Origin: Snodgrassella gandavensis
Lineage (GTDB): Bacteria > Pseudomonadota > Gammaproteobacteria > Burkholderiales > Neisseriaceae
Reading direction: 5' to 3'
DNA length: 40,522 bases
Assembly (NCBI RefSeq): GCF_914768025.1
Contig: NZ_CAJZCE010000019.1
Coordinates: forward strand, 1 to 40,522
Position 1 is the stretch's first letter, and each line of letters starts with the position of its first letter. The notes under the pieces are model-generated. The model was not told the DNA's origin. It made no database searches and worked only from the letters and a program-made list of their open reading frames with translations. Both the position numbers and the translations under genes were made by a program. This document shows, piece after piece, positions 35,639 through 40,522 of this stretch.

Positions 35639-36274
35639 ATGTGTAAACATCATAAATATTTTATTTGCTTTTTACTGATTATTCTCATTCTGGTGGGTGG
35701 TGCTGTTACATTTTTTTATGAACGGCATCGACCTTCTCAATATGGTAAGCTTCAGAATTTGCCTTCACTGAAGATTGGTGATTGGGTGGTGCGATTGGGT
35801 ACTATCAATGACAGTCGTTGGATCAGCTATCTGGGTAAAAGTGAGTATTCACATATAGGTATGATTGTCCAATTACATCCTAAAATTTTGGTTGTACATG
35901 CAACGACAGATGATGGCGAATCTGCCTCAAATCAGGTAATTGTTTCCGAGCTGGATCATTTTTTGAGTCCGGAGTTAGCACAGAAAGGTGCTATAATCCG
36001 ACCTATGTTTCTGAATCAGCAAGAAAAGCAACAGATTGCTGCTTTTGTTTTGAATCAGCGTGGAAAACCTTTTATCTTAAATAGTAAAGATGAACCGCAC
36101 CTGTATTGCACAACATTATTATCTGATTCAATTGCTCAATTTCATCCATCATTTAAGCCTAAATGGAACTATATATCTGTACCGTTTTTTAAAGGTGAAT
36201 ATCTGTTTCCTCAGGCTTTTGTGGACTATCCAGATATCAAAGTGATTTATCAGTTTGATAGTTTAATTATTTAA
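35639..36274 (+). CDS. Membrane-anchored YiiX-like permuted papain-fold protein
   Basis: This 211-residue protein has one N-terminal membrane helix (YFICFLLIILILVGGAVTFFY, about residues 7-27), followed by a periplasmic domain resembling the YiiX/YebB group of permuted NlpC/P60 (papain-like) proteins. Support comes from IGDWVVRLG, the likely catalytic His72 in YSHIGMIV and Cys157 in HLYCTTLL, in the His-before-Cys order expected for the permuted family. Such proteins are predicted amidases or lipid/peptide hydrolases. It follows the DUF4878 lipoprotein at 36 nt across a terminator, and sits between inverted IS ends, so it may have been carried in. Substrate unknown. Confidence 0.75.
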   Translation: MCKHHKYFICFLLIILILVGGAVTFFYERHRPSQYGKLQNLPSLKIGDWVVRLGTINDSRWISYLGKSEYSHIGMIVQLHPKILVVHATTDDGESASNQVIVSELDHFLSPELAQKGAIIRPMFLNQQEKQQIAAFVLNQRGKPFILNSKDEPHLYCTTLLSDSIAQFHPSFKPKWNYISVPFFKGEYLFPQAFVDYPDIKVIYQFDSLII

Positions 36275-36977
36275 CTTGAGAAAAATGTTTAAAAACCCTA
36301 TTGGCTTAATATAAAAATATGCGCCCTGTTGAATTACTTCTATTTTTGGAATAAGTGTATTTGGTTACTTTGATAATAAAAATTACCACACTGAAAATGT
36401 CCACATCTTTGTCTGGTTGAAAACATAATTCTCGAAATTGGCGGTTAAGTGGGGCTGTACAATTTTAGGGGGTAGTTATATATTGATTTTTGCTCTTTTA
36501 GCAGATAACGATTGCTGAATTGATTGCAATCTATCTGTAGTTCAAGAAACCAAAATAAGCTGGCATTCAATATCAGCGAAAAGATGACACAACGGCCTCA
36601 CCAATCCCATTACTAGTCATAATAATAAAGATTTTATGCAGTAAAAACTGCATCTATCAATATCAAATAATTTTATGACAAATATTAAATTGGCATTAAA
36701 AATGTTTGTATAATAGATAGTATCAATTCTTAAATAAAACCATTTATTTTTATAATAGCCTTACGGCTAGGCAGAATTCAGATTATTGAATCAACATGCC
36801 CGAAAATAGTACAGACTCTCCATGGGTATTGTGTATTAGGTTAATGTAATGTACACAATGTGGGTTGCTAACATTATGACAGATAATTGTCACAATTTAG
36901 GCACAGTAAACAAACCTTAGGAGGAAGTAATAACAGTAGATACGATGCGTAAAACACTGAAAGATACGAAAGAAAGA
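36275..36977. other. Intergenic region with the right IS end
   Basis: About 0.7 kb of AT-rich DNA without coding content. It contains the second IS-end copy (36452-36477, listed separately) and a TATAAT at 36709-36714 with no -35 at suitable spacing. Nothing else was recognised. Confidence 0.5.
36452..36477 (-). repeat. Inverted copy of the IS terminal repeat
   Basis: GGGCTGTAC followed by AATTTTAGGGGGTAGTT is the reverse complement of the left IS end at 34086-34110 apart from one substitution in the middle and a small difference at the outer tip. The two ends face each other and enclose 2.3 kb: the transposase remnant, the lipoprotein gene and the YiiX-like gene. Confidence 0.75.
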
Positions 36978-37053
36978 TGGTGGGTCGTGAGCGATTCGAA
37001 CGCTCGACCAACGGATTAAAAGTCCGCTGCTCTACCGACTGAGCTAACGACCC
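36978..37053 (-). tRNA. tRNA-Lys (anticodon TTT)
   Basis: On the minus strand the 76-nt gene starts GGGTCGTTAGCTCAG, with a 7-bp acceptor stem (GGGTCGT/ACGACCC), a D-loop with AGCTCAGTCGGTAGAGC, the anticodon loop CTTTTAA reading TTT, the T-arm GTTCGAATC and an encoded 3' CCA. It is next to phoR on the same strand but should be transcribed separately. Confidence 0.97.
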
Positions 37054-37066
37054 GAGAGCGCGCATT

Positions 37067-38419
37067 TTAGACATGAGTGGCGATGCTGTCAAGTCCTTTG
37101 TCGTTTTTCATCTGTGGCAATATGGCGCTAAAAGTACTGCCACTGCCAACCACACTTTCAATCTGTAATTTACCGTTATGTTCAGCCAGTGCATGTTTGA
37201 CAATCGCCAGACCAAGCCCAGTACCACCGCTCTGGCGTGAGCGGCCGGAATCCACCCGATAAAAACGCTCCGTCAGGTGCGGAATGTGTTCAGCAGCAAT
37301 GCCCGATCCGGTATCGCTAACCTGAAAAATTGCCTGCCAGGAATCATGCTGACACTGCTCACTCCTTAACTGGATGGCAATAGTTCCCTGTGGCGGCGTA
37401 TAGCGTACAGCATTAAACAATAGATTGCTGAAAGCATTATACAAATCTTGCTGAATACCATTTACCCAAATGTCTGTAGCCAGCTCACAGACAAAAGAAT
37501 GTTTACCCGCTGACAGAATTCTGGCTTCATGCACCACCTGTTCTGCCAGAGCAGTTAGATATACTGGCTGTCTGTGCATAGAGATATCGGTTTGGTTTTC
37601 CAGACGAGATAAGGTCAACAGATCGGCCAGCAGATTACGCATACGTGCGCCTTCTTTACTCATCAGGGCAATAAATGACTGGCGCTGCTCCTGAGGTAGT
37701 TCCGGCATATCAGTCAATGTTTCCAGAAAACCATTGATGACAGTCAATGGTGTCCTCAGTTCATGTGAAACATTGGCCACAAAGGCAGTGCGGGTAGCAT
37801 TTAACTGTTCAGCAGCAGTAATATCCTGAGTAATAATCAGTGTTGCCTGTTCGTCAAACGGCGTGCGAATAATATTTAATATTCGGGGTAATCCACTACC
37901 ACTATTATCAAGAGTAAGCTTCATATCCACTGACTCCGGCGCCTGTTCATTCAGAAATTGCTGAAATTGGGCATTTCCAATCAGTTCAGCCAGTATGCCA
38001 TTACTATCGCGCTCTGGATTCAGGTTTAAATGCGTGGCAGCCATATGGTTCAGCCACTGTATGCGTCCATCCAGCCCCAGAATCAGTACACCTTCCGGTA
38101 TAGTCTCGGCAATCCGGTTAAAACGCAGTAATGCCACGCCCAATTTCTGTTTGCGCTTTTTGCGACTTTTAGCCTGTAACATCAGCGTATTGAAAATATT
38201 GTTCCAGATACCAACTCCATATGGCACATTGCGCAGCTTTGGCCGCTCCAGCCAACGTACCAGTTTGATTAAATGATACCAGTAACCTACCAGCCATATA
38301 AAAGATAGGCAACACAGCCCTACCAGCATTAATTGCACGCCACCAATCAGCAGTGACAGCACAACGACCACTATTAGGGTAGCCAGTATTAAATACAGAT
38401 GACAGCGTAGTTCAGACAT
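37067..38419 (-). CDS. phoR: PhoR-type phosphate-regulon sensor histidine kinase
   Basis: This 450-residue kinase has two adjacent membrane helices near the N-terminus (about residues 8-25 and 28-47) with almost no periplasmic loop, as in PhoR. A PAS domain follows (about 100-200, TIPEGVLILGLDGRIQWLNH), then a HisKA domain with phospho-acceptor His219 in VSHELRTPLTVINGFLETL, and an ATPase domain with N-box NLLFNAVRYTP and G-boxes DTGSGIAAEHIP and GGTGLGLAIVKHALAEH. It lies 39 nt after phoB. Expected to control the response to phosphate limitation together with the Pst system encoded elsewhere. Confidence 0.92.
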   Translation of the reverse strand: MSELRCHLYLILATLIVVVVLSLLIGGVQLMLVGLCCLSFIWLVGYWYHLIKLVRWLERPKLRNVPYGVGIWNNIFNTLMLQAKSRKKRKQKLGVALLRFNRIAETIPEGVLILGLDGRIQWLNHMAATHLNLNPERDSNGILAELIGNAQFQQFLNEQAPESVDMKLTLDNSGSGLPRILNIIRTPFDEQATLIITQDITAAEQLNATRTAFVANVSHELRTPLTVINGFLETLTDMPELPQEQRQSFIALMSKEGARMRNLLADLLTLSRLENQTDISMHRQPVYLTALAEQVVHEARILSAGKHSFVCELATDIWVNGIQQDLYNAFSNLLFNAVRYTPPQGTIAIQLRSEQCQHDSWQAIFQVSDTGSGIAAEHIPHLTERFYRVDSGRSRQSGGTGLGLAIVKHALAEHNGKLQIESVVGSGSTFSAILPQMKNDKGLDSIATHV

Positions 38420-38458
38420 AAGGATGCATATTCCGGCCCGATATAAATTTAGTTATTA

Positions 38459-39151
38459 TTACTGATTACACGCAAAACGATAACCACTGCCACGCACAGT
38501 CTGTATCAGGTAATCATAACCAACGGTTTCAAGCCCGCGTCTTAAGCGACGGATATGAACATCTACCGTCCGTTCCTCAATAAACACATGATCACCCCAC
38601 ACCAGATCCAGAAGCTGGCGACGGGTGTATATCCGGTCGGGATGAGTCATAAAAAAATGTAATAATTTGAATTCGCTTGGTCCCAGAGCGATGATTTGTC
38701 CGTTTACCTGAACCCGCTGCTGCTGTGGATTCAGTTCCAAATCATGGATATACAGTGGTGTACTGGTTTTTTGTGGGGCACGCCGGCGCAGGAGTGCATT
38801 AATACGCGCAATCAACTCTCGTGGGGAAAAAGGTTTGGTAATATAGTCGTCGGCGCCTAGATTCAGTCCCTGTTCCTTGTCCATTTCTTCACCCCGTGCC
38901 GTCAGAAGAATAATCGGTAAATCACGAGTCCTATCTGTATCACGCAAATACTTTACAAACTGTAAACCAGAAACTCCTGGCAACATCCAGTCTAACAAAA
39001 TCACATCTGGTAACTGCGACTGCAATAGCGGCAATGCCTCTTCTACACTGGATATACTTTGCACCGTAAAACCGGCTTGCTCTAAAGTAAATTGAATCAG
39101 AGTGGAAATTGCATCCTCATCTTCCACCACCAATATATTGACCATCGTCAT
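38459..39151 (-). CDS. phoB: PhoB-type phosphate-regulon response regulator
   Basis: This 230-residue OmpR/PhoB-family regulator has a receiver domain (acidic residues in VVEDEDA, phospho-acceptor Asp54 in ILLDWMLPG, LLTARG with the switch Thr, Lys in YITKPFSPREL). A winged-helix DNA-binding domain follows (LGPSEFKLLHFFMTHPDRIYTRRQLLDLVWGDHVFIEERTVDVHIRRLRRGL). The WMLPG.SGLQ and GDHVF..ERTVDVHI motifs match PhoB specifically. The ATG at 39151 is preferred because AGGG lies eight bases upstream; ATGs at 39145 and 39157 are alternatives. It is the first gene of the phoBR operon. Confidence 0.92.
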   Translation of the reverse strand: MTMVNILVVEDEDAISTLIQFTLEQAGFTVQSISSVEEALPLLQSQLPDVILLDWMLPGVSGLQFVKYLRDTDRTRDLPIILLTARGEEMDKEQGLNLGADDYITKPFSPRELIARINALLRRRAPQKTSTPLYIHDLELNPQQQRVQVNGQIIALGPSEFKLLHFFMTHPDRIYTRRQLLDLVWGDHVFIEERTVDVHIRRLRRGLETVGYDYLIQTVRGSGYRFACNQ

Positions 39152-39623
39152 AATCATTACCCTAAGCCAGATCAACAATCTGTAACAGATTAATATAAAG
39201 GTTTAAAAGAGTAAAACCAATCATCCATATATTAGCAAAGGCATAATCATAAAATGTAATCCGTATGACTCACTGTACTTTACGTTCACATTAGTCTGAT
39301 TGTTTCATAAGCTGCTACTACTTATTTTTTAGCATAAACAAATCAACCCTCAAGTACATTAACATATAACCAATTTTAATTATGCCAAGAAGCTGAAATA
39401 ATTATTCAATTTTGTATTATAAGTGCAACCCTAATTAGGATATTTTTTTGACTTACATCAAATAAAAATCAATTCAAATAAAAATTTCAGTATAAAATTT
39501 TGTTTTTCAAAGATAAATAACTCAAAAGCGCACAATAAATCAAATACAACTATTTGTTTTAAAAATAAAATGTCATAAGCATTTTATGCTTATACATGAA
39601 TTGATTAATGATTACATACTAAA

Positions 39624-39651
39624 TTGACAAAATTACATACAAAAATATAGT
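39624..39651 (+). promoter_or_regulatory. Predicted sigma70 promoter of the ESPR surface-protein gene
   Basis: A consensus TTGACA at 39624-39629 is followed after 16 bp by TATAGT at 39646-39651. It lies about 85 bp upstream of the ATG at 39736 and points toward it. This is the best promoter match noticed in the window. Confidence 0.7.
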
Positions 39652-39659
39652 ATGTTTTT

Positions 39660-39689
39660 AAGTTAATTTTATTAAATTAATATTAACTT
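39660..39689 (+). promoter_or_regulatory. Inverted repeat in the leader of the ESPR gene
   Basis: AAGTTAAT (39660-39667) and its reverse complement ATTAACTT (39682-39689) are separated by 14 AT-only bases. They begin about where transcription from the predicted promoter would start, so they could be an operator or a leader hairpin. Confidence 0.4.
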
Positions 39690-39735
39690 ATTTTAACAAT
39701 TTTACTTAAAACTTATTTATCACAAAGACGCCCTT

Positions 39736-40522
39736 ATGAACAAAATATATAAGCTCATTTGGAATAGAAAAGAACAGGCTTATACCGTCACATCAGAACT
39801 AGTACGGAAACGAGGTAAAGTTACTGGGACAAAATTGGCGGTGGCAATCGGTGCAGCCATGTTATCGTCTAATATGGCATATGCTGAATGCTCGTCGTGT
39901 ACTGAGTCATCTGCAATATTTGAAAACCAAATCATACCTGCTGCCATAATTACTCTTGCAGATGCAGGTGATGACATTATAAACGAAACCAACAACGGCT
40001 CTGAGGACAGTGACGACGGCAAACTGCCTGATGACGGCAAACTGCCTGATGACGACAGCAAACAACCTGACGACGACGGCAAACTGCCTGACGACGACGG
40101 CAAACTGCCTGACGACGACGGCAAACAACCTGACGACGACGGCAAACAACCTGACGACGACGGCAAACTGCCTGACGACAACGGCAAACTGCCTGACGAC
40201 GACGGCAAACAACCTGACGACGACGGCAAACTGCCTGACGACGACGGCAAACAACCTGACGACGACGGCAAACAACCTGACGACGACGGCAAACTGCCTG
40301 ACGACGACGGCAAACTGCCTGACGACGACGGCAAACAACCTGACGACGACGGCAAACTGCCTGACGACGACGGCAAACTGCCTGATGACGACAGCAAACT
40401 GCCTGACGACAACGGCAAACTGCCTGACGACGACGGCAAACAACCTGACGACGACGGCAAACAACCTGACGACGACGGCAAACAACCTGACGACGACGGC
40501 AAACTGCCTGACGACGACGGCA
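39736..40522 (+). CDS. ESPR-containing secreted surface protein with Asp-rich repeats (5' part, runs off window)
   Basis: The reading frame is open to the window's right edge (262 codons visible). It opens MNKIYKLIWNRKEQAYTVTS followed by ELVRKRGK, a canonical extended signal peptide region found on type V secreted proteins (autotransporters, TpsA, trimeric adhesins). A hydrophobic core and AMLSSNMAYA then give a cleavage site near residue 53. The mature protein starts ECSSCTESSAIF, and after about 40 residues enters tandem heptads of GK(L/Q)PDDD. The strong Asp content suggests a flexible, acidic, possibly cation-binding stalk. The class of type V system cannot be decided because the C-terminus lies outside the window. 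Confidence 0.88.
   Translation, partial: MNKIYKLIWNRKEQAYTVTSELVRKRGKVTGTKLAVAIGAAMLSSNMAYAECSSCTESSAIFENQIIPAAIITLADAGDDIINETNNGSEDSDDGKLPDDGKLPDDDSKQPDDDGKLPDDDGKLPDDDGKQPDDDGKQPDDDGKLPDDNGKLPDDDGKQPDDDGKLPDDDGKQPDDDGKQPDDDGKLPDDDGKLPDDDGKQPDDDGKLPDDDGKLPDDDSKLPDDNGKLPDDDGKQPDDDGKQPDDDGKQPDDDGKLPDDDG
40018..40522 (+). repeat. About 24 copies of a 21-bp repeat encoding GK(L/Q)PDDD
   Basis: Twenty-four units are visible before the window ends; the array continues beyond it. The first unit is 18 bp (one Asp fewer), the others 21 bp. Units differ mainly at one codon, CTG (Leu) or CAA (Gln), in the order L L Q L L Q Q L L Q L Q Q L L Q L L L L Q Q Q L. Rare variants end in DDN or replace the following Gly with Ser. 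All units keep the frame, so copy-number change alters length without disrupting the protein. Confidence 0.95.

Larger units (their letters stand above)
39152..39735. other. AT-rich divergent intergenic region
   Basis: Very AT-rich DNA between divergent phoB and the right-hand surface-protein gene. It holds the promoter at 39624-39651 and the inverted repeat at 39660-39689, both listed separately. No coding content is visible, and no clear Pho-box repeat was recognised upstream of phoB. Confidence 0.5.

Noticed and set aside
36690-36714. Promoter TTGGCA / TATAAT
   Set aside because: The spacing is only 13 bp, too short for a sigma70 promoter, and no gene starts suitably downstream.
39780-40502. 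Minus-strand frames with SSSGSLP or AVVVRLF repeats
   Set aside because: Antisense readings of the 21-bp array; the plus strand has a canonical ESPR start, promoter and signal peptide.

Overview
The window looks like chromosomal DNA from a low-GC member of the Neisseriaceae. The best anchor is the gene order LysM protein / def / fmt / rsmB / DUF4390 protein / ntrY / ntrX (11964-20044), which from memory matches the arrangement in Neisseria. Other pointers are a canonical extended signal peptide region (ESPR) on a surface protein at the right edge, several large type V secreted proteins, and ksgA next to an amino-acid ABC ATPase. AT-rich intergenic DNA and the adhesin content suggest a host-associated relative such as Snodgrassella, but that genus call is inference. 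No classical Neisseria DNA uptake sequence was noticed.

Layout. 1-592 is AT-rich with no supported gene. 593-3644 holds rsmE, a class-I-like PPK2 polyphosphate kinase and an MFS transporter. 4038-11074 is an unusual metabolic locus made of two convergent operons. The plus-strand arm encodes a class III aminotransferase, a GNAT/FemAB-like acyltransferase and an arginase-fold hydrolase. The minus-strand arm encodes an MtnX-like HAD phosphatase, an alpha/beta hydrolase, two half-size EamA transporters and a DegT-type aminotransferase. The arms meet tail to tail with overlapping coding ends. I recognise the families but not the pathway; it is the best candidate here for an undescribed system, probably making, acylating and exporting an amine-containing molecule.

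11964-25882 is housekeeping: envelope LysM protein, formyl-methionine metabolism (def, fmt), rRNA methylation (rsmB, ksgA), the NtrYX two-component system (NtrX has a degenerate AAA+ domain), metF preceded by a 26-bp perfect palindrome, an orphan amino-acid ABC ATPase, a degenerate LytM factor of NlpD type, fxsA and lysS.

25883-40522 is accessory and surface-oriented: a 1262-residue autotransporter with a two-rung beta-helix repeat and 46 tandem Pro-Asn-Asn units, then pgl, a second autotransporter, a decayed IS3-family element, a small lipoprotein plus a membrane-anchored YiiX-like papain-fold protein lying between two inverted copies of the IS end, a tRNA-Lys gene, phoB-phoR, and the 5' part of a third secreted protein with about 24 Asp-rich heptapeptide repeats that runs off the window.
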